Positions 17,551-26,292 of a stretch of 64,000 bases of DNA are shown here, in pieces; position 1 is the first letter of the stretch, and each line of letters begins with the position of its first letter. Source of the stretch: QHWT01 sp963755695 (GTDB lineage Bacteria > Acidobacteriota > Vicinamibacteria > Vicinamibacterales > 2-12-FULL-66-21); NCBI GenBank assembly GCA_963755695.1, contig CAVWLB010000010.1:3038001-3102000 (forward strand). The letters run 5' to 3'. The translations under genes were made by a program, and so were the position numbers. Below the pieces are notes generated by a model, which was not told the DNA's origin, did no database searches, and saw only the letters and a program-made list of their open reading frames with translations.

Positions 17551-18681
17551 ATGACGAAAGACGGAAAGGTACGAGTCGCGATCGTCGGCCTCGGCTTTGG
17601 CGCCGAATTCGTCCCGATCTATCAGCGCCACCCGAATGCGGAGATGTACGCGATCTGTCGGCGCGACCGAGTGGCACTCGACGAATGCGGCGATCGATTT
17701 GGCGTGAAGGTGCGATACACCGACTACCAGCAGCTGCTGGCCGACGCGAACGTCGACGCCGTTCACATCAACTCGCCGATCGCCGATCACGCACCGCAGG
17801 CGATCGCCGCGCTCCGAGCCGGCAAGCACGTGGCCAGCACGGTGCCTGCGGCCACCACAATCGACGAGTGCCGTCGGATCGTCGAGGAGCAGCGAGCGAG
17901 CGGCAAGGTGTACATGATGATGGAGACCGTCGTCTACAGCCGCGAGTACCTGTTCGTGAAGGACCTGTACGACCGCGGCGAATTGGGACGGATCCAGTTC
18001 CTGCGTGGAAGCCACCAGCAGGACATGGACGGCTGGCCCGGCTACTGGGAAGGCTTTCCCCCGATGCACTATGCCACCCACTGCGTGAGCCCGTGTCTCG
18101 CGCTGGTCGGCAGGCACGCGGAACATGTCGTGTGTCACGGCTCGGGCCGGATTGACGAGACGCTGATTCCCAGATACGGCAGCCCCTTCGCGATCCAAAC
18201 CGCGACGTTCAAGCTGCGCGACTCCGACGTCTGCGCCGAAGTGACGAGGAGCCTGTTCAACACTGCGAGGCAGTATCGCGAGAGCTTCGACGTCTACGGA
18301 TCGAAGAAGTCATTCGAGTGGCAACAGGTGGAGAACGAAGAACCGGTGATCCACACGAAGAGCGCGCGCGAACGGCCGCTGACCGAAGCCGAGATCCCAC
18401 AGCGGGTGAAGGTGCCGGACTTCGCGCACCTGCTGCCTGAGTCGATTCGGGCGTTCACGCAACCGTCCGCGATTCATGATGCCGAACATCTCTCGTTCCT
18501 GCAGGGGGGCGGACACGGGGGCTCTCATCCACATCTGGTTCATGCCTTCCTGATGGCCTGCATTGGCGAGCGCCCGCCGATGCCCGATGCCGCGACGTCG
18601 GTCAACTGGACGATGGTCGGCATCTGCGCGCACCAGTCGGCGCTCGAGGGCGGCGAGAAGATCGCCCTTCCTGCGTTTTGA
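17551..18681 (+). CDS. Gfo/Idh/MocA-family NAD(P)-dependent oxidoreductase
   Basis: 376 residues. The N-terminal Rossmann fold begins VRVAIVGLGFGAEFVPIYQR, followed by the strand end YAICRRD and the conserved lysine region RAGKHVASTVPAA (usually EKP, here STVPA, so the typical catalytic Lys of the EKP motif is replaced). The C-terminal half has the alpha/beta substrate domain with METVVYSREYLFVKDLYDRG and H-Y-A-T-H-C-V-S-P. Such enzymes oxidise or reduce sugars and cyclitols. It diverges from btpA; the start is ATG 17551 after GAAGGCAGG. No signal peptide. Confidence 0.85.
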   Translation: MTKDGKVRVAIVGLGFGAEFVPIYQRHPNAEMYAICRRDRVALDECGDRFGVKVRYTDYQQLLADANVDAVHINSPIADHAPQAIAALRAGKHVASTVPAATTIDECRRIVEEQRASGKVYMMMETVVYSREYLFVKDLYDRGELGRIQFLRGSHQQDMDGWPGYWEGFPPMHYATHCVSPCLALVGRHAEHVVCHGSGRIDETLIPRYGSPFAIQTATFKLRDSDVCAEVTRSLFNTARQYRESFDVYGSKKSFEWQQVENEEPVIHTKSARERPLTEAEIPQRVKVPDFAHLLPESIRAFTQPSAIHDAEHLSFLQGGGHGGSHPHLVHAFLMACIGERPPMPDAATSVNWTMVGICAHQSALEGGEKIALPAF

Positions 18682-18722
18682 GAGAGGAATGACGAGCTCC
18701 GGCCGTCGTGCAGGACTTTTGG

Positions 18723-18751
18723 TTGCGGATGCCGCAGCTCGTCAGTATAGT
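18723..18751 (+). promoter_or_regulatory. Sigma70-like promoter TTGCGG-17-TATAGT
   Basis: A -35 TTGCGG (18723-18728) and a -10 TATAGT (18746-18751) are separated by exactly 17 bases, upstream of the secreted protein at 18842. The predicted leader is about 85 bases. Confidence 0.6.
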
Positions 18752-18841
18752 GTGCGGATGTGCTCTGGGGCTTTGAGCAGGCTCTTGGTGTAGTCCAACA
18801 CCTCGGCTTGATGTTCAGAATCGCCCGAGCCGGGAGGTTCG

Positions 18842-19552
18842 ATGAGATCCACCATTGCTTGGGCGATCGTGTTGGGCGGCCTTGTTGCGACCGCCGTGCC
18901 GTCAGCCCAGACGAAACCCGCGTCGGCAACCGCGACCGATATCTACCACGTGCACTTCACCAAAGCGGCTCCGGGGCAGGCGGATGCGCTGGGCAAAACG
19001 CTGGTGACGCCTGACAAGTCCTCGCCGATGCCCGAGCATTTCATCGTGCTGCGGCATCAGGAAGGGGATGATTGGGACTACGCAGTCATCCAGCACCTGG
19101 GCCCGAAGGCGGAAGTGAGCGCTGCGACGCCGGCTCCGCCGGATGCCGTTCGGAATCTCAGGGCGTGGCATGACGACACGTTCGTGAGCGGTCCCTCGTG
19201 GTCCGAATTCTCGAGTCAGATGGGGATCGGCGGGTCAACGCCCGCGTCGGGCCTGATCTATATCGTGGGCGTGCATCGCACCGTACCAGGCCATCGCGAA
19301 CAACTCGAGAAATCCCTGAATACACTGGCACCATCGAGCAAGATCCAGACTGGTAACATCCTGCTCCAGCACGTGGAAGGCGGCAACTGGACCTTCGTTA
19401 CGGTTACTCGATACAACTCGTGGCAGGACTTGGCCAGCGACCGGTCAGCCGCGGCATCCGCCGCAGCGGGACCCGGGGGCTGGGCTGAACTCCGCGAGCA
19501 TTCTGCGTTTCATCGCGACACGCTCGCGGATCGCATCTATCCGGCCAAGTAG
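18842..19552 (+). CDS. Secreted protein with two ferredoxin-like (dimeric barrel-type) repeats
   Basis: 236 residues with a signal peptide (WAIVLGGLVATAVPSAQ). Two similar halves follow: the first DIYHVHFTKAAPGQADALGK ... FIVLRHQEGDDWDYAVIQHL, the second LIYIVGVHRTVPGHREQLEK ... NILLQHVEGGNWTFVTVTRY. The shared pattern (strand, P-G-x-x-x-x-L helix, L-x-H-x-E-G-x-x-W-x-x strand) looks like duplicated alpha-beta barrel domains. I do not recognise a named family. It sits alone behind a good promoter and before a strong stem-loop. Confidence 0.7.
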   Translation: MRSTIAWAIVLGGLVATAVPSAQTKPASATATDIYHVHFTKAAPGQADALGKTLVTPDKSSPMPEHFIVLRHQEGDDWDYAVIQHLGPKAEVSAATPAPPDAVRNLRAWHDDTFVSGPSWSEFSSQMGIGGSTPASGLIYIVGVHRTVPGHREQLEKSLNTLAPSSKIQTGNILLQHVEGGNWTFVTVTRYNSWQDLASDRSAAASAAAGPGGWAELREHSAFHRDTLADRIYPAK

Positions 19553-19566
19553 GCGTGCCCATGTCG

Positions 19567-19596
19567 TCAGAGGCCGGGGCTGTGCCCGGCCTCTGA
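19567..19596. terminator. GC-rich 12-bp stem-loop between convergent genes
   Basis: TCAGAGGCCGGG and CCCGGCCTCTGA form a perfect 12-bp inverted repeat with a 6-base loop, located between the stops of two convergent genes (19552 and 19615). No T-run follows on either strand, so it may be a transcription-stopping or RNA-stabilising hairpin rather than a classical intrinsic terminator. Confidence 0.6.
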
Positions 19597-19614
19597 TGAG
19601 GAGATCACCTGCGG

Positions 19615-20616
19615 TTATCCGGAACCGCGTTCGATCACCATCAATGTAAAGGAATCGGGAAGGACCTGCCGGCGCCCGCGGGCCCCTTCAGGGGACGCAG
19701 CGAACTTCGCAGACACGATGAACACGCGGTGGTTCGCCGGATCGAGTCCCATATTTCTGGAGCCCGGCGGCGTCTGCAGCGTCTGGATCACTCGATATCG
19801 ATCGGCTGTCTCCTGGTGAATGACCGTCAAGGTACCGTCGGCGTTCGACGCGAACGCGTCAGCCGACTCAGCGTCGTACCCCGCGCCATCGACGCCGGCC
19901 CCGATCGGAACTGTCGCGACGACTTTTCCTTCTCTATAGTCCGAGATGGCCATCACGCCGCTGCGGCAGCCGCTGAACAGGCGCCCGTGCGCCGTATCAA
20001 TCGCCATCGAGACCGGCTGCTTGCAGGGGGACGTGGACCAGCGCCTCGTTACGGTGGCAGCCTTCGCATCGATTTCTACTATCTCGCTCGTATCGGTCAG
20101 ATTCGCGTAGGCCTTGCCGTCACCGGCGGAAACGCCGTACTCGGGTTTGCCTCCGAGCGGAATGTTCGTCACCAGCGAACCAGCTGTGGCGTCAATCACC
20201 GTGGCAGAATGCGCATCCCCATTCAGCGAGAAGACCCGGTTCGAGGGCTTGTCGAACAGAATCGCGTCAGCATCCTCGGCGGCTGGAATCCGCCCCAGTA
20301 TCTTCAGCGTGCGCAACTCGAACATGACTACCGATCGATCGTCAGCCGATGTCGCAAAGCCGTGACCGGTGCCCTCCGCGATCGCCGTTCCATGCGCGCC
20401 GTTGATCCCGAGCACTTCACCCAGGAGAGTACCCTTGTCTTCATCAACGACCATGATTCGGTCCTGCCGCGCGATGAACAGCCGATGATTCGGTGAATCC
20501 GGAACGATGTAATCCCAACCTCCGTCTCCGCCCAGGAGGTAGGTGTGAGCAACGTGGTATTCGGACGGTTGGGCGACCAGTACTCCGAGGATCAAAAGAA
20601 CTATCGTCCGCACCAT
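19615..20616 (-). CDS. YncE-like secreted beta-propeller protein
   Basis: 333 residues; signal peptide MVRTIVLLILGVLVAQP, then seven-bladed YncE-type repeats: HRLFIARQDRIMVVDEDKGT, RSVVMFELRTLKILGRIPA, SATVIDATAGSLVTNIPLGG, EIVEIDAKAATVTRRWS, GVMAISDYREGKVVATVPIG. No enzyme motif is seen. Such propellers are periplasmic binding or scaffold modules; a role in sensing or in metal/ligand binding cannot be told. It lies alone between a convergent secreted protein and an upstream NTF2-like gene about 200 bases away on the same strand. Confidence 0.82.
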   Translation of the reverse strand: MVRTIVLLILGVLVAQPSEYHVAHTYLLGGDGGWDYIVPDSPNHRLFIARQDRIMVVDEDKGTLLGEVLGINGAHGTAIAEGTGHGFATSADDRSVVMFELRTLKILGRIPAAEDADAILFDKPSNRVFSLNGDAHSATVIDATAGSLVTNIPLGGKPEYGVSAGDGKAYANLTDTSEIVEIDAKAATVTRRWSTSPCKQPVSMAIDTAHGRLFSGCRSGVMAISDYREGKVVATVPIGAGVDGAGYDAESADAFASNADGTLTVIHQETADRYRVIQTLQTPPGSRNMGLDPANHRVFIVSAKFAASPEGARGRRQVLPDSFTLMVIERGSG

Positions 20617-20820
20617 ACGATCGACGTCTCCTTAGGCGCGTGATGTGACCTTTACGCCTGAGCACTAGCGTGGGCGAAATTGACGCACGACAGCCGCAGC
20701 CCCCTGCTGCCTGCGCCTTTCCCGCGCATTGTCTTATGGTCCTCATGAACCCTCGATGACACAGCTCGGTCTTGGCGGCCGCGCAGTCGCATGGTGAGAA
20801 GACGCAGCTGAGTTCGACCG

Positions 20821-21735
20821 CTAAGGCGTTCTTGACGAAGCGAGCGGTGCGAGCTGCCAACCTGTGTTCTGCCAGCGGCCGTTCTGCTTCACGAAGATTT
20901 CCGTCGCCACGCCCCGCTCGGTGTTCGTCTTGCCCTCGTTGACGAGGTCCATTTCGTACGTCGTATAGAGGATCACGGTGCTGCCGTACACCTGAAACTC
21001 GGTGCGCGGGAAGACCAGGTGCGTCAGCTTGCCGCCCGAGCCCGCGAATCCGCGTGAGCCTTCGAGGTTCGAGGCGCGGGTGCCGAACTTGTCGGAGCTT
21101 TCGAGCGTGATCAATTCCGGCGGCACGAGCTTCTCGAGCGCGTCCGTGTCGCCGGCGAACCACGCGCGCCACACCGCCTCGCGTGCTGCAAGGAGCTCCT
21201 TGCGCTCACCTTCGCCGAGCTGCCGAAGCGCAGACATCCGCCGGCCGATCTCGTCCGGATGGAACGAGGTATTCGAGGCGACTTGGATCCAGCCCGCGGG
21301 CTCCTTGTGGAAGACGTCGAGGATGGTCAGCTTCTGCTCGCGCTTCTCGTTGCCGTACACGACATCCGTCTCGAGCACGAACGAGGCGACCGCGGTGTCG
21401 CCGTAGAAGACGACGTCGAAGTCGGAAATGCGATAACCGACCATGCCCTGGCCCTTTGGCGTGCCCGGCTCGAAGGTTGCCTCGTTCATGTATCCGTCGA
21501 GGCCGCGGATCACGTGGTCAGCGCCGGGTGTGAAGCCGCGCCAGTTCTTGCCGTGCGTGGCCGTGAGCGTGCGCGGATCCTTGTCGACGAAGGCCTGGCA
21601 AATCCGCTCGATTTCGGCGCGGATCTTCGCCACGTCCGCCGGGAGGTCGGTCGGCGTGGCCTGCGCGAACGCCGGGCGTGGAATGGCGAGACAGAGCGCG
21701 ATCATTACGATTTGAAACGCGAGCCAGGTATGCAT
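20821..21735 (-). CDS. Secreted protein with two NTF2/SnoaL-like domains
   Basis: About 304 residues from ATG 21735, which has a GAGAGGAG ribosome site and begins a signal peptide (MHTWLAFQIVMIALCLAIP). Two SnoaL/DUF4440-like cone folds follow: residues about 30-150 (IERICQAFVDKDPRTLTATH ... ISDFDVVFYGDTAVASFVLE) and about 165-300 (REAVWRAWFAGDTDALEKLV ... RTEFQVYGSTVILYTTYEMD). A longer open frame upstream to 21855 is not used. Function unknown; these folds often bind small ligands or act as lyase-like enzymes, but no catalytic His-Asp pair is evident. Confidence 0.75.
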   Translation of the reverse strand: MHTWLAFQIVMIALCLAIPRPAFAQATPTDLPADVAKIRAEIERICQAFVDKDPRTLTATHGKNWRGFTPGADHVIRGLDGYMNEATFEPGTPKGQGMVGYRISDFDVVFYGDTAVASFVLETDVVYGNEKREQKLTILDVFHKEPAGWIQVASNTSFHPDEIGRRMSALRQLGEGERKELLAAREAVWRAWFAGDTDALEKLVPPELITLESSDKFGTRASNLEGSRGFAGSGGKLTHLVFPRTEFQVYGSTVILYTTYEMDLVNEGKTNTERGVATEIFVKQNGRWQNTGWQLAPLASSRTP

Positions 21736-21977
21736 GGGCCCACTCCTCTCGTGCAGCGCGCGGTCAACAGTCGCCCGCCTGATAGACGCGCATATCGATA
21801 CCACACGGCGGCTGGCGGGGGCCAACCGGGACTTCTCGCATGAGTTACCAACCAATGCCGCCAGCGACCTCGTCCCATCCCGAATCGCAGTCGCAGCAAG
21901 GGCATCTCGATTCGCCTCGCATCAGGAAAGAAGACGAGCGTAACCGCCTCCCTCGACCCGGAGCGCGGCCACCCGGC

Positions 21978-21983
21978 TATAAT
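21978..21983 (+). promoter_or_regulatory. -10 box TATAAT before the sugar isomerase/epimerase-like gene
   Basis: A consensus TATAAT, 41 bases before the TTG start at 22025. A TCGACC at 21953 could be a poor -35 (19-base spacing). Confidence 0.5.
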
Positions 21984-22024
21984 TCGTGCGCCGGACGGAC
22001 CGGTCACTGTCGCGGGAGGCGTCG

Positions 22025-22972
22025 TTGAAGTTCGCTTTCTTGACCGTCACGTATTCGGGCCAGTTCTATGACGGACCGGCTCTCACGCTCCTCGAGCAAA
22101 TCCGGAAGGCGCGCGAGCTCGGGTTCGGCGGCATCGCTGTCGAAACGAAGCGGCCGGTCGCCTCGCCGCTGGACCTGACGCCGCAGGACCGCCGGGCGAT
22201 CCGCGCTGGTGCGGCTGCCGAGCGGGTCGAGCTGTGTGCCGTAGAAAGCATGTCGAACTTCGCCAGCCCACTCATGGAGGAGCGCGAGAGCAACCTGGCG
22301 ATGATGCGCCTGGTCATCGACCTCGCCTCGGATCTCGAGGTTGGACTCGTGAAGGTGTTTGCCGCCTGGCCAGGTATCGTCAACGACGAAGACGAGACCG
22401 CCTTCTATGCACCGTATGAGCGGGGAAACTACTACAAGTCTCTGTATCCCGCCGACCTGCGGCGATGGCGCCGGGCCGTCTCAGGATTGCGCGAAGCGGC
22501 GGACTACGCGGCCGAGCGCGGCATCAAGCTCGCGCTGCAGAACCACGCTCCGGTGCTGCGGCCCGGCTACGAGGACACGCTGGCGATGTTGCGCGAGGTG
22601 GATCGCGCCAACGTCGGTCTCTGCCTGGATGCGCCGCTGTTCCACGAACGGCAGAGCGACGCGTACATCCGCGAAGCCGTCCGGGCGTGTGGCGATCACA
22701 TCCTGCTCACACATTTCGGCGCATGGAATTTTGCGGAGACCCCGGCTGGCGAGATCGTCCAGGAGCCGGCGCCCTCGGTGGGCGGTCCCATCAACTACAA
22801 GCAGTTCCTGAAGGAGCTGCATCAGACGGGGTACGACGGCTATCTCGTCTCCGAATACTGCTTGCCGTGTGTGAAGGATCACCGGATTGCCGGACTCGAC
22901 GAGATCGATCGGGCCAACACACGGGCGCTCGCGTACATGAAGAGCCTCGTGATGTCGCCGCAGATCGCATGA
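22025..22972 (+). CDS. Sugar phosphate isomerase/epimerase-like TIM barrel
   Basis: About 315 residues starting at TTG 22025, preceded by GGGAGG with good spacing; the first residues LKFAFLTVTYSGQFYDG are typical for the family, and no ATG is near. Barrel features of AP-endonuclease 2 (xylose-isomerase-like) proteins: GFGGIAVETKRPV, LVKVFAAWPGI, IKLALQNHAPV, VGLCLDAPLF, ILLTHFGAWNF, GYDGYLVSEYCLP. The metal ligands are expected at E, D, H and E in these strands. Members isomerise or epimerise sugars and inositols. It may partner with the Gfo/Idh/MocA oxidoreductase 4 kb upstream, a common pairing, but they are not in one operon. Confidence 0.85.
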   Translation: MKFAFLTVTYSGQFYDGPALTLLEQIRKARELGFGGIAVETKRPVASPLDLTPQDRRAIRAGAAAERVELCAVESMSNFASPLMEERESNLAMMRLVIDLASDLEVGLVKVFAAWPGIVNDEDETAFYAPYERGNYYKSLYPADLRRWRRAVSGLREAADYAAERGIKLALQNHAPVLRPGYEDTLAMLREVDRANVGLCLDAPLFHERQSDAYIREAVRACGDHILLTHFGAWNFAETPAGEIVQEPAPSVGGPINYKQFLKELHQTGYDGYLVSEYCLPCVKDHRIAGLDEIDRANTRALAYMKSLVMSPQIA

Positions 22973-23342
22973 CCAGTCGACACACCTGAACGAACAATAG
23001 GACCTCTATCCGCGGCCTTGCCGTGAGGGCGCGTCCGCCAGATGCTTGAATACTTGGATGCTATCGGTCTGACGCGGCCAAGGGAGGACCGCCGCTGACG
23101 GGCCGCTCGTGATCGCGCGTCGATCGCAGTGAATCGCCGTCGCGGATTCTCCGACGCAATCTGTAAGCACGTGTCCCGAAAGGGACCAGCGATCTCCTGG
23201 CTACACCGCCCGTAAGTGCGGGCTCGTCGTTCAGACGTGCTCCACGTTTCGGCCGCGTCCGGTTCCACAGTCTCCCCGCTTGTCGTGGCATGGCTGTTGC
23301 CCCGGCCTGGTCCCGATACGACCAACCTCTGTCAGGAGTCAT
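22973..23342 (+). other. Gene-free leader region
   Basis: 370 bases between two plus-strand genes. No credible open frame; a small GTCCCgaaaGGGAC hairpin lies near 23170-23190. An AGGAG at the end is the ribosome site of the next gene. Otherwise nothing recognised. Confidence 0.4.
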
Positions 23343-24110
23343 ATGAAAAGTCGATTTGTTCGGACCTCGCTCGCCGTCGTTGCCTGCCTCGTCGTCGGTG
23401 CACCCACAGTATTCGCTCAAGCCACACGCACATGGGTGTCGGGTGTAGGAGATGATGCCAACCCGTGTAGTCGCACGGCTCCGTGCAAAACGTTTGCAGG
23501 CGCCATTTCGAAGACCGCAGCCGGTGGGGAGATTTCGGTGCTGGATCCCGGCGGCTATGGCACCGTGACAATCACCAAGTCCATCACGATTAGCGGCGTA
23601 GGGACACAGGCCAGTATCCTGGGCACCGGCACAAACGGCATCAACATCAACGTCACCATCAACCCTGCAAGCGCCGTGATTACGCTCCGTCACCTGCAAA
23701 TCAATGGCGCCGGGACCGGAGTCAAGGGTATTAACTTCGTCGCCGGCGGCGTGCTCGTCGTCGAGGATGTACGAGTGTTTGGCTTCCAGACGGGCATCGA
23801 AACCGCGGCGACCAACACCGGCAACACGATGATTTCGAACGCGACGTTCCACAACAATTCGCAGTTCGGCGTGCACGCAATGGGCGGCACGCTCACCCTC
23901 GAAAACAGCCTGCTGACGGCCAACGGGGTCGCTGTCCAGGCCACCACGCCGGCAACGGTGCGCTTGTCGAACAACGGCATCTACAACAATCTCACAGGGT
24001 TTGGGTGCGGCGGCGGGACGCTGGCATCAGCTGGGAACAATCGCAAGGCCGGCAACGTGGGCGGCGGCGTGTCGGCGTGCTCGCCAACTGTGGCCATCAC
24101 CCTTCAGTAG
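23343..24110 (+). CDS. Secreted right-handed parallel beta-helix protein
   Basis: 255 residues from ATG 23343 (ribosome site AGGAG). Signal peptide RFVRTSLAVVACLVVGAPTV then AQA. The entry segment CSRTAPCKTFAGAISKTAAG with two cysteines precedes short strand repeats rich in T, V, I, N and G (GYGTVTITKSITISGVG; LVVEDVRVFGFQTGIET; LTLENSLLTANGVAVQ; VRLSNNGIYNNLTGFG), typical of pectate-lyase-like helices. No lyase or hydrolase residues are identifiable, so it may be a surface or carbohydrate-binding protein. Confidence 0.82.
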   Translation: MKSRFVRTSLAVVACLVVGAPTVFAQATRTWVSGVGDDANPCSRTAPCKTFAGAISKTAAGGEISVLDPGGYGTVTITKSITISGVGTQASILGTGTNGININVTINPASAVITLRHLQINGAGTGVKGINFVAGGVLVVEDVRVFGFQTGIETAATNTGNTMISNATFHNNSQFGVHAMGGTLTLENSLLTANGVAVQATTPATVRLSNNGIYNNLTGFGCGGGTLASAGNNRKAGNVGGGVSACSPTVAITLQ

Positions 24111-24175
24111 GTAGCTCACGCACGAGAGGCGGAGCGGACGCGCAAGTCGTTCGTCTCTGCCCTCGGCTTCCGGCG

Positions 24176-25472
24176 CTACGAGGAGCGCAGCATCTGCGCG
24201 AGACGCCGCGCGCCGGCGTGTGTCGCTGGACCGACGATCGGCAGCTTGAGGACCACATCGCGGAGGCGGAACGTTGCCGAGGACCGAGCTTCCGCCAGCT
24301 CCTCGCGAGCCACGCGCGCAGCGTTCCGCGCTTCCGTCAGCTCCTGCTCATGTTCACGTAACTGCTGCTCGAGAGCTCGGACCGATGACTCGAGCGTCCT
24401 GGACGACGATCGCGCCACTGCCAGATCGGCGGTGATCGTCTGGAGCTGAGCGCTGAGACCGTACGCTTCCTTCAACGGTTGCGCGATTCGGCTCAGGTGG
24501 CGAGCCGCGGCTGTGGAAGCAGCGTCGGTCCTGGACGGTTCTGCAATTGCCCTGTTGTAGATCGTGAGCAGCCGATCGATGGCCGGCTCCATTCCGGCGT
24601 CGGCGCGAACGCGTCGTGAGACCTCCGCCGCGGCGCTGCTGCGATACTGCGCGATCTGATTCCGATACCAGCCGACATCGTGCGTGTGCTGCAGTTCGCG
24701 GATGCCGAAGTTGCGGCGCCGGAGCCTACTGTAATTGTCGGGAGTCACGAGCGGGCCGGCGCCGGCCGAGTCGGCGAGGACGGTCGCACATCCCACCGCG
24801 AGCGACTCGAGTGACCGTCCGTCCTTTGGCGAAAACAAGATCGTATTCGGTCAACAGGGTCTCCGGCGTCGCGGACGGATTGCCGGCGGCTACTCCCACG
24901 ACGTCGACCGCGATGCCGGTGGACTGACATGCGGCGGTGATGACGCGCGCGTAGCCGTCAGGGTCTGCGGAGTTGCTGAGGACGAGCGCACGGTTCGGCA
25001 CTTCCGGGAGCGGCAGACGAGGACGGAAGCGATCGAGGTCGACGAAGTTCAGCAGCAGTTCGATTCGTTCCGGGGCGATCCCCTCTTCGCGAACCAGCCG
25101 ATCGACACACACTTCGTCGACGGCAACATATCGCCGGACGGCGGGATGAACCAGCGGCATTTCCTCCCACGGCACCCATCCATGGCAGAAGTTGACGACC
25201 GGCGTGTCGGGAAATGCGAGCGCCGCGATCAGGGTCTCGACATGGTGATGGCCGTGGATCACGTCCGGCGGCTCCCCAATCCGCGTCACATCGTCCACCA
25301 CCGGAATCGTCGCCGCACGCAGTTCGTCGGCAACGGTGCCGTGCACGAGGCTGAACGCCATCGGACGGTGTCCGCGCCGCTGCAATGCGAGTGCGACGTC
25401 GCGGACGTAGATTTCGGAGCCCGCGCGCCGACCGAGCGTGTTATTCGTGAAGAGGACGGAAATCGGTCGCAT
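24176..25472 (-). CDS. Glycosyltransferase family 4-like with C-terminal coiled coil (frameshifted)
   Basis: The first part reads SVLFTNNTLGRRAGSEIYVR (GT-B donor-side loop), VIHGHHHVETLIAALAF, GIAPERIELLLNFVDLDRF and a second Rossmann domain (NRALVLSNSADPDGYARVI). The second frame continues GRSLESLAVGCATVLAD, the family E-x-x-A-x-G-C segment, then helices and a long coiled coil of about 70 residues. The join lies near 24814-24823, where CCGTCCGTCC occurs: removing one CCGT unit restores the frame. Overlaps the PIG-L gene by 32 bases, so it belongs to the same operon. Donor and acceptor sugars unknown; acts on the cytoplasmic side. Confidence 0.8.
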
Positions 25473-26256
25473 CGCGTGACTCGCACGCCGATGCGAGGAT
25501 CGTCTCGATCACCGGCTTGACGTGAGCTCCGTAGCGGAGGACCGACGTGTAGCGTCCCGAGCGCACGCGCTCCTCGCCAACTTTCTCGTAGTACGGAATC
25601 CACGACGGCGGCGGCACCGGCCCCTCGACGACGCGCCGCAGGAACTCGACGCGGAACGAGTCTCGACCGTAGCGCTCGAATGCGGCCTCGGCCTCGGCTT
25701 TGAGCGAATCGTATCGCGAGATGGCCTCGAGCTTCCGTGCAAACGCCTCGTCGTCCAAGACGACGCGCAGCCCGTCGCCGGATGAGTCGGGGTGCGACAC
25801 CAGATCGACCTCGAAGAGATCGATCCGCGCGCCAAACGTGCGCGCTCGCGTCGTCGCCGCGCGTCCGATCCAATGGCAGACGTCGTGCACGGGGTTGTAA
25901 CCCTCGGCCGCGTCGATGAGCACTGCCTGCACGCTCTCGCTGATCAGCGTGTCGGCGAGTAGATCGACGCAGGCAAGAAATGGCTGTGGCTTGGAAGCCA
26001 ACAGCGCGGCGTATGCCGCACGATCGGTCAACGCTCCAAAGGTGGCGGCACGACGAGCACCGGCGCGCGCGAGCAGTGCGAGCGAGTCGTCGAGGCGCGG
26101 CTCGGCCGTCGACCCGGCCCCGTCGGTCAGCACCATGACGGCCGGGCGGACGACTTCCATCACACGATGCGCGCGAAGCTCGTGACCGGGATGAGCGAAG
26201 ACCAGAATCCAAGAGGTACTCGGACTCAGAAGACCCGAGACGTGGTCAGGCATCAA
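25441..26256 (-). CDS. PIG-L-type (LmbE-like) deacetylase
   Basis: 271 residues. The metal motif appears as FAHPGHELRAHRVM (usually AHPDDE; the first Asp is Gly and the second is His, with Glu kept), followed by VLTDGAGST and a second histidine in GYNPVHDVCHWIGRAA (HxxH). Members remove N-acetyl groups from amino sugars using zinc. The HPGHE variant occurs in a subgroup tied to polysaccharide loci, as I recall. It lies between a sulfotransferase gene (36-base gap) and a glycosyltransferase gene (overlap), so it probably edits the same glycan. The changed ligand pattern leaves activity uncertain. Confidence 0.78.
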   Translation of the reverse strand: MMPDHVSGLLSPSTSWILVFAHPGHELRAHRVMEVVRPAVMVLTDGAGSTAEPRLDDSLALLARAGARRAATFGALTDRAAYAALLASKPQPFLACVDLLADTLISESVQAVLIDAAEGYNPVHDVCHWIGRAATTRARTFGARIDLFEVDLVSHPDSSGDGLRVVLDDEAFARKLEAISRYDSLKAEAEAAFERYGRDSFRVEFLRRVVEGPVPPPSWIPYYEKVGEERVRSGRYTSVLRYGAHVKPVIETILASACESRDATDFRPLHE

Positions 26257-26292
26257 TTGCGAAGTAATGAACGGAACAGCAGCGGAAGTTTA

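Noticed and set aside
17266..18198. 310-codon minus-strand frame
   Set aside because: Antisense to the Gfo/Idh/MocA gene and the start of btpA; no family features.
22879..23325. Minus-strand frame of 148 codons
   Set aside because: Arginine- and serine-rich with no motif; partly antisense to the TIM-barrel gene.
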